From DASRDU01 sp035560235 (lineage in GTDB: Bacteria > Acidobacteriota > Blastocatellia > RBC074), in assembly GCA_035560235.1 (NCBI GenBank), contig DATMAG010000028.1:1-64000 (forward strand): a DNA stretch of 64,000 nt, written 5' to 3'. How positions within the stretch are numbered: position 1 is the stretch's first letter; each line of letters starts with the position of its first letter. This document shows positions 1 through 8,286 of this stretch, in pieces. The notes under the pieces are model-generated. The model made no database searches, had not been told where the DNA came from, and saw nothing but the letters and a program-made list of their open reading frames with translations. The position numbers and the translations under genes are program-made.

Positions 1-312
1 ACCGCCGTGCCGATTGAGCCAGCCCTGCAATGATCCGTCGGGCGCGTACTCGCTGGCGATCACGACATAGCCATTGTAAAGACCGGCTTCGATAAACGGC
101 AGCACGTTGGGATGACCGCTCGCCGCGATCCAGATTTCCGCCTCCTCATCTATGGCTTTGAGATCAATCTCTTCATCACGCGGAATCTTGAGCGCAACCT
201 CGCGGGCTTTGCGGGCTTCGACATTCTTCGCCTTCCAGACCACGCCAAACGTGCCGCTGCCGAGTTTGGCAATAAGCTGATAAGGGCCGATTCGGTCATC
301 ACGTTTGAGCAT
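1..312 (-). CDS. Serine/threonine protein kinase, N-terminal part (cut by window edge)
   Basis: The 104 codons read from 312 to the edge give the start of a Hanks-type protein kinase. The N-lobe opens DRIGPYQLIAKLGSGTFGVV, a glycine-rich ATP loop (GSGTFG). It is followed by VALKIPRD, whose lysine matches the ATP-anchoring VAIK lysine, and then by a helix with E-E-A matching the alphaC glutamate region. HPNVLPFIEAG and VIASEYAPDGSL fit beta4-beta5 and the hinge. The catalytic HRD and DFG motifs would lie beyond the window. The start codon at 310-312 places the kinase domain directly at the N-terminus, so any sensory or TPR domain would be C-terminal, as is common in Acidobacteriota. Substrate unknown. 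Confidence 0.9.
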   Translation of the reverse strand, partial: MLKRDDRIGPYQLIAKLGSGTFGVVWKAKNVEARKAREVALKIPRDEEIDLKAIDEEAEIWIAASGHPNVLPFIEAGLYNGYVVIASEYAPDGSLQGWLNRHGG

Positions 313-410
313 GAATGGTATGTTCGCGCTGAAAAGATAAAATCAATACGCGCAAGATTGCTACAGTACGCTTTTGTTGAGCGAGTACCTCAACCGTTTA
401 CGGCAAAAGG

Positions 411-436
411 GCGCTCGCTCACGCTCGCGTGCTGTA
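411..436. repeat. Copy of the GAGCGTGAGCGAGCG dispersed element (inverted orientation)
   Basis: This carries the reverse complement of the 25-bp element seen at 4576-4600 and 36832-36856, with one mismatch (GTGCTGT in place of GTACTGT). It lies in the short gap between the P1 peptidase stop and the kinase start. Confidence 0.75.
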
Positions 437-441
437 GCTGT

Positions 442-1515
442 TTATCCTATCTCAGCCGCACTCGGCAAGCCTGCGATTCCTTTTGCCGCCCTGACCGCTC
501 GCACCACAGCCATTGCCATCGCTTCCGCTGCAAGCGCTCCGATCAGTGACACATTGGCAGGCTGATTTGAGCTGCCGGTTGAGAGCGCAAAGATGGTGTC
601 GCCGTCAAAGGCCGTATGCACCGGATTGATTGTGCGCGCGAGGCCGTCGTGTGCCATCTGCGCGACTTTGGTGGCCTGGGCTTTGTCGAGTGTCGCGTTT
701 GTCGCCACTGCGCCGATGGTGGTGTTGGTGCCGCTCAGTGGTGATGGCGGGGTTTCGCCGCGCAGAATGGCGGCCATGGTGCCCGCCAGGGCTTTGCCGT
801 CGGGCGTGCGCGCTCCGGCGATGATCTTTCCGGTTTTCGGATCAAAGATGTCTCCGACGGCATTGACCGCCACGATTGCGCCGACAATGACACCGGTCGG
901 AAGTCTGACTGACGCCATGCCGAGGCCGCTTTTCATGGCGCGACTGATGCCGAACAGCTTGCCAATGGTTGCGCCTGCGCCTGCGCCGACATTGCCTTCG
1001 GCGGGTCTGCCGCCTGTTGCCGCCTGGCAGGCTTTGTATCCGGCTTCGGCGTCGGGGCGGATTTTCGGATTGCCGACTGAAAGATCATAAAGCACTGCGG
1101 CAGGCACAATCGGCACGCGCCCGCCTGAAGTCTCAAAACCGATGTTGTGTTCTTCAAGCCAGCGCATCGCGCCCGTCGCCGCTTCAAGGCCGAAGGCGCT
1201 GCCGCCTGCGAGCACGACGGCGTGAACCTGCTGCACGGTGTTGACGGGGCTGAGCAGGTCTGTTTCGCGCGTGCCGGGCGCTGCGCCGCGCACGTCAACG
1301 CCCGCGACTGCGCCCGCTTCGCACAGGATCACGGTGCATCCGGTCGGGCGACGTGAATCAGTGAAATGGCCGATTTTGATTCCGGCCACATCGGTGATTG
1401 AACCGTTCGGCTCAGGTGCGGGCGGTGAGGCTGCAACTGACGAGGCCGAAGCGGTGAGGCCCAGGGCGAGGCTGTGGCGCAGAAAGCGGCGACGCGATGA
1501 ATCAGCTTTGCTCAT
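442..1515 (-). CDS. P1 family peptidase (DmpA/L-aminopeptidase-D-esterase type), Tat-exported
   Basis: 357 residues. The N-terminus SSRRRFLRHSLALGL is a twin-arginine signal, so the enzyme is expected to be folded before export to the periplasm. The body matches the S58/P1 self-processing peptidase family: GITDVAGIKIGHFTD-like opening (here SITDVAGIKIGHFTD), GGSAFGLEAATG, and the processing-site region GTNTTIGAVATNATL, where a threonine takes the place of the nucleophilic Ser/Thr generated by autocleavage. The C-terminal VHTAFDGDTIFALSTG is the classic family signature. Such enzymes release N-terminal residues from peptides or beta-amino acid amides; the exact substrate cannot be read here. 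The ATG at 1515 is preferred over one 12 codons upstream because it places the Tat motif near the start. The upstream gap holds two palindromic elements. Confidence 0.92.
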   Translation of the reverse strand: MSKADSSRRRFLRHSLALGLTASASSVAASPPAPEPNGSITDVAGIKIGHFTDSRRPTGCTVILCEAGAVAGVDVRGAAPGTRETDLLSPVNTVQQVHAVVLAGGSAFGLEAATGAMRWLEEHNIGFETSGGRVPIVPAAVLYDLSVGNPKIRPDAEAGYKACQAATGGRPAEGNVGAGAGATIGKLFGISRAMKSGLGMASVRLPTGVIVGAIVAVNAVGDIFDPKTGKIIAGARTPDGKALAGTMAAILRGETPPSPLSGTNTTIGAVATNATLDKAQATKVAQMAHDGLARTINPVHTAFDGDTIFALSTGSSNQPANVSLIGALAAEAMAMAVVRAVRAAKGIAGLPSAAEIG

Positions 1516-1524
1516 AAAAGTATT

Positions 1525-1592
1525 CAGCCACGAATGCACACGAATCTGCACGAATCAGACAATTCGTGGTTGCGCGTGTGCATTCGTGGCTG
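1525..1592. repeat. Perfect inverted repeat, 18-nt arms
   Basis: CAGCCACGAATGCACACG at 1525-1542 is exactly complementary to 1575-1592. The inner part also contains CACGAAT and ATTCGTG, so the whole stretch can fold into one long hairpin. It lies immediately upstream of the P1 peptidase start. The copy number outside this window is unknown. Confidence 0.85.
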
Positions 1593-1605
1593 CTGTGATC
1601 ACTCC

Positions 1606-1635
1606 GCTCCCTCACGGTCGCGGTATTGTAACGGG
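1606..1635. repeat. Diverged copy of the GAGCG-type dispersed element
   Basis: GCTCCCTCACGGTCGCGG followed by TATTGTAAC resembles the reverse-complement form at 4622-4646 (TCGCTCACGCTCGCG then TACTGTTAC), with several substitutions. It is a weaker match than the other copies and could be independent. Confidence 0.45.
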
Positions 1636-1667
1636 CTGCCGCACGGGCAGCGTTAATCGTGAACCGT

Positions 1668-1886
1668 TCAGCCCCGGCCTTCCCAGCCCTGCTGTTTGAA
1701 TCTGCCGTTTTCGACAATCACCGGCACGGTCGGGTCGCCGTTTGAATAACTGAACATTTCCCTGCGATATTCGCGGTTGTCCTGCGCGTTCTTTTCGGTA
1801 AAGGCGATGCCCTGCGAGTTGTACCAGTCCATCGCTTTCGCGCAGTAGGGACAGCCGGGTTTGGTATAGATCACTATATCTGCCAT
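1668..1886 (-). CDS. Glutaredoxin family protein
   Basis: A 72-residue thioredoxin-fold protein with the dithiol motif CPYC at residues 12-15 after a short beta strand (DIVIYTKPG). TVPVIV supplies the cis-proline loop of glutaredoxins. The C-terminus is short (GWEGRG), so the last helix is minimal. It should act as a cytoplasmic thiol-disulfide reductant using glutathione or another low-molecular-weight thiol. The start ATG follows GAGGTGAGAG and lies three bases beyond the stop of the retropepsin-like gene, so the two are very probably co-transcribed and translationally coupled. Confidence 0.88.
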   Translation of the reverse strand: MADIVIYTKPGCPYCAKAMDWYNSQGIAFTEKNAQDNREYRREMFSYSNGDPTVPVIVENGRFKQQGWEGRG

Positions 1887-1889
1887 CTC

Positions 1890-2387
1890 TCACCTCGATG
1901 ATTTTGTTTGTCTGATATAAAGCACCGGGCCGCCGGGATGTTTTGGAATCAGTTGCTGCCCGGCGCAGTCTACCAGCAGATCAGTTTTTTCCAGCACGGT
2001 CTGACCGATCAGGACTTCGTCACCGACGACCAGCGCCTCATCAGAAGCCCGGCGCCCCTCAATGTCCACAAATTCGACGAAGACAGGTTCAGTAGTGCCG
2101 ACTGTTTCAGTCTGACCGTTGGCGTATCTGGCGACGCTCTGTTTTGTGATCGCCAGTCCCAGCGCCTGAGCCAGATCCTCAGGCAGAACAGTACAGACCG
2201 CGCCAGTGTCAACTATGGCTTCGACAGTCCTTGAGCGCACTTCATCAGGCGCAATGATGCCGCGCCGAACCAGCGATTCATCCGCAGCGTTGGAAAGTCT
2301 GACTTTGACCCTGACTTCACCCATCACTTCCCCTCCCGGAATCATCGGAAGCTGAAAAGTCACGAGACTGCTGCTGCCTGTATTCAT
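1890..2387 (-). CDS. Retropepsin-like aspartic protease (clan AA)
   Basis: 165 residues. VEAIVDTGAVCTVLP contains the D-T-G-A catalytic motif of clan AA aspartic proteases near residue 58. Later VVGDEVLIGQTVLEKTDLLVD fits the second half of the retropepsin-like fold, with the usual IG...L pattern. No signal peptide is visible, so it probably acts in the cytoplasm; a single such domain would need to dimerise to form an active site. A strong AAGGAGG site seven bases upstream of the ATG fixes the start. It is coupled to the downstream glutaredoxin. Target proteins are unknown. Confidence 0.82.
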   Translation of the reverse strand: MNTGSSSLVTFQLPMIPGGEVMGEVRVKVRLSNAADESLVRRGIIAPDEVRSRTVEAIVDTGAVCTVLPEDLAQALGLAITKQSVARYANGQTETVGTTEPVFVEFVDIEGRRASDEALVVGDEVLIGQTVLEKTDLLVDCAGQQLIPKHPGGPVLYIRQTKSSR

Positions 2388-2437
2388 CGTCTGCCTCCTT
2401 CCCGGACTGCCCGGAGGCTGTTGCCGGATCGTTGCTG

Positions 2438-3610
2438 TTACCGCTGCTCCATCGGCGTGTATTTCAGATTCAGTTCGCCCGTGTATTCGGCGCGCGGGCG
2501 AATCAGGCGGTTGTTCTGCAACTGTTCGAGCACGTGCGCCGTCCAGCCGCTGATGCGACTGACGGCAAAGATCGGCGTGAACAGATCAATCGTGATGCCG
2601 AGCATGTAATAGGTTGACGCCGAATAGAAATCCACGTTGGCGCGCAGCTTCTTGCCTGCCTTCATGAAATGCTCAACCACAAGGTCTTCGATGCGTTTTG
2701 ACATCTCGAACCATTTCGTGTTGCCCTGGCGCTTGCCGATCTCTTCGGACATCCGGCGCAGATGCGTGGCGCGCGGGTCTTCGGTTGTGTAAACGCGATG
2801 GCCGATGCCCATGATCTTCTTCTTGGCGGCGAGCGCGTCACTGATGTACTGATCCACTTTTTCAGGCTCGCTGATTTCAAGCAGCATCTTCATGACCGCT
2901 TCGTTCGCGCCGCCGTGCAGCGGGCCGGCGAGCGTGCCGCAGGCCGAAGTGATGGCGGAATACATATCCGTCAGCGTCGCAATCGTGACGCGCGCGGCGA
3001 AGGTCGAAGCATTGAATTCGTGATCGGCGTGCAGGATCAGCGCAATGTCGAGCGCGCGGGCTTCAACATCCATCGGCTCTTTGCCGTTGAGCAGCCACAG
3101 AAAGTTGGCCGCGTGGCTGAGTTCAGGCTTTGACTGAAGCGGCTCCTGACCGTTGCGGATGCGGTGATACGCGGCAACGATGGTCGCGGTCTGCGCGGTC
3201 AGGCGCACGGCCTTGCGCCAGTTGGCTTCGATGGAATTGTCGTTCGTGTCCGGGTCGTACATCCCCAGAGCCGAAACCGTCGTGCGCAGCACATCCATCG
3301 GTCTGGCCGTTTTCGGAAACGACTTCATCAGCGCGATGACTTCCGCTGGCAGTTCACGGTTGGCCCTGAGCTTTTCGTCGAGTTCAGAGAGTTCGTTCTT
3401 TTTCGGCAGCCGCCCGTACCAGAGCAGGTACACGACCTCTTCAAAGGTCGAATTTTCGGCCAGCTGATGAATGTCGTAGCCGCGATAGGAGAGGATTCCC
3501 GCGTCGCCGTCTATGTAACAAATGCCGCTGGGTGCTGCAACGACATCTTCAAGTCCCGCATTTGCTGGTGTCGCCATAATCTTGAACACGCCCGACGCCT
3601 CGGCAGTCAT
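2438..3610 (-). CDS. gltA: Citrate synthase
   Basis: 390 residues, the length of the compact bacterial/archaeal citrate and methylcitrate synthases rather than the longer hexameric type. It condenses oxaloacetate with acetyl-CoA in the first step of the TCA cycle. Visible family features are GDAGILSYRGYDI, LAGPLHGGANEAVMKML with the substrate-binding histidine, and MGIGHRVYTTEDPRA with the second catalytic histidine. DFYSASTYYMLGI contains the catalytic aspartate. The C-terminus keeps the conserved arginine region SRISGWTAHVLEQ. The ATG at 3610 has AAAGGAG about 12 bases upstream and is preferred over the in-frame ATG 11 codons before it. Methylcitrate synthase activity cannot be excluded from sequence alone, but no prp genes are nearby. 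Confidence 0.94.
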   Translation of the reverse strand: MTAEASGVFKIMATPANAGLEDVVAAPSGICYIDGDAGILSYRGYDIHQLAENSTFEEVVYLLWYGRLPKKNELSELDEKLRANRELPAEVIALMKSFPKTARPMDVLRTTVSALGMYDPDTNDNSIEANWRKAVRLTAQTATIVAAYHRIRNGQEPLQSKPELSHAANFLWLLNGKEPMDVEARALDIALILHADHEFNASTFAARVTIATLTDMYSAITSACGTLAGPLHGGANEAVMKMLLEISEPEKVDQYISDALAAKKKIMGIGHRVYTTEDPRATHLRRMSEEIGKRQGNTKWFEMSKRIEDLVVEHFMKAGKKLRANVDFYSASTYYMLGITIDLFTPIFAVSRISGWTAHVLEQLQNNRLIRPRAEYTGELNLKYTPMEQR

Positions 3611-3791
3611 CAGGCTTCTGGTCTCCTTTGCCAAAAAGATCAAATTTCGGTCATTGATTTTCCGGTTCGGACGCGCGAACCGCAGGGGTGTGATGAATCA
3701 GGGCCTGGTGTCCGTCCTCGGAAGCCCAACATAACAAACGCCATTCGGGACTGTCAATTTGCGCCTCCGGCAATGCCGGCTTTCCCGCTTT

Positions 3792-4427
3792 TTACTGCCG
3801 CTGCAGCCAGGGATTGTGAGCGCGTTCATCGCCGATGGTCGTAATGGGGCCGTGACCGGGGATAACCACAGTTTCATCCGGCAGCGCCAGGACGCGGTGA
3901 TGCAGCGAATCCATAATCTGCTCGAACGACCCGCCCCACAGATCTGTGCGCCCGATGCCGCGCATAAAGAGCGTATCGCCGCTGAAAAGTTTCGCTTCGT
4001 TATCCGGCAGGTGAAAACAGAGACTGCCCGGCGTGTGGCCCGGCGTGTGATGCACTTTGATTCTGATTTCGCCCGCGCCGAGTTCATCGCCCTGACTGAG
4101 GTAATGATCAATCTGCGTTGACGGCGGCGTGGCAAGTCCGATCATCTGCGCCTGAATCGGCAGGATGTCGTACAGAAACTGATCGCCCTCGTGCAGGTAA
4201 ACCGGCGCGCCGGTCGCTGCCCTGAGTTCACTGAACCCGCCGACGTGATCAATGTGCGCGTGCGTGGCAATGATGTATTTCGCTTCAAGCCTGTGCGCCT
4301 TCAGCCGGGCGAGAATCTTCTGCACCTCGTCGCCCGGATCAATGACGATGGCTTCGCGCGTTTGTGCAGAGCCGAGAATCGTGCAGTTGCACTGCAACAG
4401 CCCAACCGGAAAAGTTTCGATAATCAT
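3792..4427 (-). CDS. MBL-fold metallo-hydrolase (glyoxalase II-like)
   Basis: 211 residues with the metallo-beta-lactamase metal motif THAHIDHVGG at about residue 54, then HHTPGHTPGS, FSGDTLF and the C-terminal PGHGP. All five metal-ligand positions are therefore present. The length and the opening PVGLLQCNCTILG match the small YcbL-type members of the glyoxalase II group, which hydrolyse thioesters such as S-lactoylglutathione. No export signal is visible. It is transcribed toward the citrate synthase promoter region on the same strand with a gap of about 180 bases. The exact substrate is not deducible. Confidence 0.9.
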   Translation of the reverse strand: MIIETFPVGLLQCNCTILGSAQTREAIVIDPGDEVQKILARLKAHRLEAKYIIATHAHIDHVGGFSELRAATGAPVYLHEGDQFLYDILPIQAQMIGLATPPSTQIDHYLSQGDELGAGEIRIKVHHTPGHTPGSLCFHLPDNEAKLFSGDTLFMRGIGRTDLWGGSFEQIMDSLHHRVLALPDETVVIPGHGPITTIGDERAHNPWLQRQ

Positions 4428-4569
4428 GCTTCGCCTCCGTCGCCTTCATTGCGGCGATGAAATGACCGTTGAAAGCCTATCGTGACACGCCCGGAAAGGG
4501 TTCAGCAACCGGAAGGATTCACCGCCTTCCATTTTCTCCCTGCTTCGCCGCGCCTGAGAACAGCGGGAC

Positions 4570-4648
4570 ACAGTAACAGTACGCGAGCGTGAGCGAGCGC
4601 ACTGTCAATGAGTCGGGGCGATCGCTCACGCTCGCGTACTGTTACTGT
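4570..4648. repeat. Inverted pair of the GAGCGTGAGCGAGCG element, 27-nt perfect arms
   Basis: Bases 4570-4596 and 4622-4648 are perfect reverse complements, separated by 25 bases. Each arm is a copy of the dispersed element (core CGCGAGCGTGAGCGA). The left copy 4576-4600 is identical over 25 bases to 36832-36856. A transcript could fold into a very stable stem. Confidence 0.9.
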
Positions 4649-4694
4649 TCGATTCAAGCCCTGCTGATGCGCTTCCGGGCTGGCGTGAAAGTGA

Positions 4695-4724
4695 TTGACT
4701 CCCTCAGAAAGCCTGTGTCATAAA
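4695..4724 (+). promoter_or_regulatory. Possible sigma70-type promoter for the surface protein
   Basis: TTGACT at 4695-4700 is followed after 18 bases by CATAAA at 4719-4724, about 70 bases before the start codon. The -10 box is a poor match, so this is tentative. Confidence 0.35.
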
Positions 4725-4795
4725 CTGCCGCGTCAGTAATCCTTATTCAGATCAGCTTCCATCAGCGGTTCGCCTTTGAAAGAACTGGACATTCA

Positions 4796-7700
4796 ATGCA
4801 ACGACGATCTCGTTCTCGGTTCCTGCGCCCTGGTCTGGCTGTAGCCGGGCTGATTCTGCTGGTCACGCTGCTCGCGGGCGGGCGCATCCTGACCGTCGGA
4901 GCAGGCCCGGCGCCTGCCGCTCCGCCTGTCATTGCGGCTTCTCCGGCCCTGACGCGGCAACAGGGAGCGGGCTTTGCAACCTCGGTCATTGCAACGGTCA
5001 GCGACAGCGAAACTGCTGCGGGCAGTCTGATGGTTTCAGCTTCGGCTCCGGCTGGCATCTCGGTTCTCGACCTCAGCAACGACGGCGGCACCGTCAGCGC
5101 GAACATCGCTGCCGGATGCAATGCGACGCCGGGCAGCAACACGGTTGTGCTGACTGTTACCGACGGCGAGAACCTGACCGCAACGACGAATCTGACCGTC
5201 AACGTGACCGCCAACACCGCGCCGACGCTCGGGACTTATCAGCCCGCGACTGTCCTCGTGAATGGCAGTGCGACGCTCGCGCCAAACGCTGCGCCGAACG
5301 ATCAGGGTTCATTCAGCATTCTGGCCGTTGCGCCCGGCTTTACCGGAACGCTCAGCCTCAATCAGGCAACCGGCGTCATCACGATCAGCAACGCCGGGCC
5401 GGTCGGCACTTTTGAGGTGACGCTTGCAGCGACCGATCTGTGCGGCGCAGGCAGCAGCACCTCATTCAATCTGACTGTCCTCAACAACACTCCGCCGGTA
5501 ATCACAGTCGCGCCGCCGATCAGCAGAATTCAGGGCAGTTCCGGCACCATCGGCATCGCCACTATCAGCGATGCCGAGACAGCCGCGAGCAATCTGACGG
5601 TCACGGCTGTTTCAGTGCCTGCGGGCCTGACCATCAGCCAGCTCGCCAATAACAGCGGCCAGATTACAGCGACCGTGACTGCCGCCTGCGAGGCTGCGCC
5701 AGGCGCAAACATTGTCGGCCTGATGGTGACTGACGAGGGAGGATTGACGGCGACGGCGAATCTGACGGTCAGTGTTTCCCAGAATCTGCCGCCGGTGCTG
5801 GGCACTTATCCGGCAAAGACCGTGAATCCGGGCGAGTCGGTCACTGTGTCACCGAGCGCTGCGCCTGCTGATAATGGTTCGATTGTGAAGGTGACGGCTG
5901 AAACGGGTTCAGGTTTTACCGGCGCACTCAGTGTGGACAAGACTTCGGGCGTGGTCACGATCAGCAACGCCGGGCCATCGGGAGTTCACTTCATCTCGGT
6001 CACGGCGACTGACAACTGCGGGGTGACGACGACCAACAGCTTCAGGCTGTCGGTGAACTTTCCGCTTCCGGTCATCACGAGTCTCAGCCCGTCATCAGCC
6101 TTCGGCAGCAGTTCTGCTTTCACGCTGACGGTCAACGGCTCAAGCTTTTCAGGCACTTCAGTCGTGCGCTGGAACGGGCAGGATCGCGCGACGACCTTCA
6201 TCAGCGCGACTCAGTTGTCGGCGCAGATCACCGCCGCAGACCTGGCCAGTCCCGGCACTGCGAGCGTGACGGTCTTTACGCCAGAACCCGGCGGCGGAGT
6301 GTCGAACGCCGCGACCTTCACCATCAATCCGACTGCTGACCTGGCCGTCACACAAAACATTTCGCCGAGTCCTGTCGGGCCGGGCGGCACTGTGACCTTT
6401 ACCATCAGCGTAACCAATAACGGGCCGGGCGCGGCCAGTCAGGTAGTGGTGCAGGACGCGCTGCCTGAAATTGTGAGTTTCTCAAATTGCGCTGCCACAA
6501 ACGGAGGCGTCTGCGGCGCGGCTGGCGCGAGTCGCACTGTGACCTTCAGTTCGCTCGCTGCCGGAACCACTGCGACGATCACGCTGACGGCCAGTGTGAA
6601 ATGCTCAATTCTGACCGGCGCGATTCCTCCAGCGCCTCCGCTCAACCTGATTTCGGTCAGTTCATCAGTTCCCGATCAGAATCCTGGCAACAATCTTTCC
6701 GATGCAACGCTGAACGTCACACCGGCGCAGCTCAGAGTGACGCCCGGCCTGTCAGCGATTGAATTCGCTCCGGTCGCAGCGGCGCGCGAACCGAACCCGA
6801 ACCCGCCGTCCACCACATTCAGCATTGAAAACACCGGCTGCGCTGCGCTGCTCGTTTCATTCGCGGTCAGACGCACCGGAGCCGATGTCAGCAGCGGCAA
6901 AATCACCGGCGCCGATGACAGCGTCACTTTTCCGCTGCGCCTCATCAACAGCGACGGCAGCAGCGCGCCCGCTCCGACGGGACAGCAGTTTCAGGTGTCC
7001 GGCGGGCAGAAGCTGAACTTCAGGCTTTTCTTCGATCCGAAGATTCCGGCTCCGGCGGGCCGGACTACGGGCCTGCTCGCGCATCAGGCGATTCCCGATC
7101 TGATCACTTCGTCACTCATCATCACGCCGAACGCGGGCAGTCCCGTGACGGTGCCGATCACGGCGCGGGTGCGCAGCGCGGTGAAGCTGATTCATCCGAT
7201 TGCGCCGAGGCTGGCGCCGCTCGTCGTGCTGCAGAAATCGGGCACCGATGGATTCACTGTCGAATGTTCGCTGCACGATCCGAATCTGGATGCAAGTCTG
7301 CTTCGCTATCAGTTCCTGGACAGCAGCGGCAATCCGATCCTGCAGCCGCCCGACATTGATCTCAATCTCAGTTCAGCCGGTCTGGCCAGAGGACAGAGCG
7401 TCACTGTCGTCAATAAATTCACGGCTGCCAGAAACAGTCCGCAGCCGCAGCGCGTGCAGGTGATCGTTTACGACGGCGAAGCGAGCGATGCCACAGTCTC
7501 GGCAGCAATCGGCACCGCGCCAGGCCGCGTCGTCAACGTCTCGGCGGCAGATTTCAGCCCCGCTTCACTCGCTTCAGAAAGCATCGCGGCAGCCTTCGGG
7601 ACAAATCTTTCAACGGCGACCGCCGCCGCGACCACGCTGCCGCTGCCGACGAGGCTTGGTGGCGCGCGCGTCTTCGTCACTGACAGCAGTCAGGTCGAAC

Positions 7701-8239
7701 GCGAAGCGCCGCTCTTTTTCGTCTCGCCGCAGCAGATCAACTACCTGATTCCCGCAGGCACCGCAGCGGGCGAGGCAAAGGTCGTCGTCGCAGGCGATGA
7801 CAATTCGTTCTCGCTTTCGACGATGCAGGTCGCGCCGCTTGCGCCGAGTCTGTTTTCAGCCAGTTCAAACGGCACTGGCGTAGCCGCCGCCCTGGCGCTG
7901 CGCGTGAGGGCGAACAATTCGCAGAGCTATGAACCGGTCGCTGAGTATGACGGCGCGAAGTTTACAGCCAGGCCGCTCGATTTCGGCCCTGAGTCGGATC
8001 AGCTTTATCTGGTGCTGTTCGGCACAGGCCTGCGCAACCGCAGCGACCTGTCAGCCGTAAGCGCGCGAATCGGCGGCACTGAAGCCGAGGTGCTTTACGC
8101 CGGGCCGCAGGGCGCCTTCGCCGGACTCGATCAGGTCAACCTGAAACTGCCGCGCTCACTCGCCGGACGCGGTGAAACCGACATCGTGCTGACGGTTGAC
8201 GGCAAACCCGCCAACATCGTGCGTATCAGTTTTCGATAG
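4796..8239 (+). CDS. Large secreted Ig-like/TIG/DUF11 protein with an Acidobacteriota-type C-terminal domain
   Basis: 1147 residues. A signal/anchor helix (PGLAVAGLILLVTLLAGG) opens the protein. Residues about 45-425 form two tandem copies of a module of roughly 190 residues, each an Ig/cadherin-like pair: TRQQGAG...ETAAGSL and its copy SRIQGSS...ETAASNL, then LGTYQPATV and its copy LGTYPAKTV. About 425-512 is an IPT/TIG domain (PVITSLSPSSAFGSS). About 514-640 is a DUF11 domain (ADLAVTQNISPSPVGPGGTV). From about 911 the C-terminus (VSAADFSPASLASESIAAAFG ... FVSPQQINYLIPAG) matches the TIGR03437 Solibacter-type C-terminal family. The role is probably a surface or secreted adhesin-like scaffold; no catalytic motif is visible. 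Confidence 0.85.
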   Translation: MQRRSRSRFLRPGLAVAGLILLVTLLAGGRILTVGAGPAPAAPPVIAASPALTRQQGAGFATSVIATVSDSETAAGSLMVSASAPAGISVLDLSNDGGTVSANIAAGCNATPGSNTVVLTVTDGENLTATTNLTVNVTANTAPTLGTYQPATVLVNGSATLAPNAAPNDQGSFSILAVAPGFTGTLSLNQATGVITISNAGPVGTFEVTLAATDLCGAGSSTSFNLTVLNNTPPVITVAPPISRIQGSSGTIGIATISDAETAASNLTVTAVSVPAGLTISQLANNSGQITATVTAACEAAPGANIVGLMVTDEGGLTATANLTVSVSQNLPPVLGTYPAKTVNPGESVTVSPSAAPADNGSIVKVTAETGSGFTGALSVDKTSGVVTISNAGPSGVHFISVTATDNCGVTTTNSFRLSVNFPLPVITSLSPSSAFGSSSAFTLTVNGSSFSGTSVVRWNGQDRATTFISATQLSAQITAADLASPGTASVTVFTPEPGGGVSNAATFTINPTADLAVTQNISPSPVGPGGTVTFTISVTNNGPGAASQVVVQDALPEIVSFSNCAATNGGVCGAAGASRTVTFSSLAAGTTATITLTASVKCSILTGAIPPAPPLNLISVSSSVPDQNPGNNLSDATLNVTPAQLRVTPGLSAIEFAPVAAAREPNPNPPSTTFSIENTGCAALLVSFAVRRTGADVSSGKITGADDSVTFPLRLINSDGSSAPAPTGQQFQVSGGQKLNFRLFFDPKIPAPAGRTTGLLAHQAIPDLITSSLIITPNAGSPVTVPITARVRSAVKLIHPIAPRLAPLVVLQKSGTDGFTVECSLHDPNLDASLLRYQFLDSSGNPILQPPDIDLNLSSAGLARGQSVTVVNKFTAARNSPQPQRVQVIVYDGEASDATVSAAIGTAPGRVVNVSAADFSPASLASESIAAAFGTNLSTATAAATTLPLPTRLGGARVFVTDSSQVEREAPLFFVSPQQINYLIPAGTAAGEAKVVVAGDDNSFSLSTMQVAPLAPSLFSASSNGTGVAAALALRVRANNSQSYEPVAEYDGAKFTARPLDFGPESDQLYLVLFGTGLRNRSDLSAVSARIGGTEAEVLYAGPQGAFAGLDQVNLKLPRSLAGRGETDIVLTVDGKPANIVRISFR

Positions 8240-8286
8240 AAACAGCGGCGAATGAACAGGGTGCGGAGAGTGAGCGCGATAAACTC

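Larger units (their letters stand above)
4428..4795. other. Intergenic region between divergent genes, with repeat element and promoter
   Basis: This separates the minus-strand MBL gene from the plus-strand surface protein. It holds the 27-nt inverted pair at 4570-4648 and a candidate promoter near 4695-4724. No small open frame with credible codon use was seen. Confidence 0.6.
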
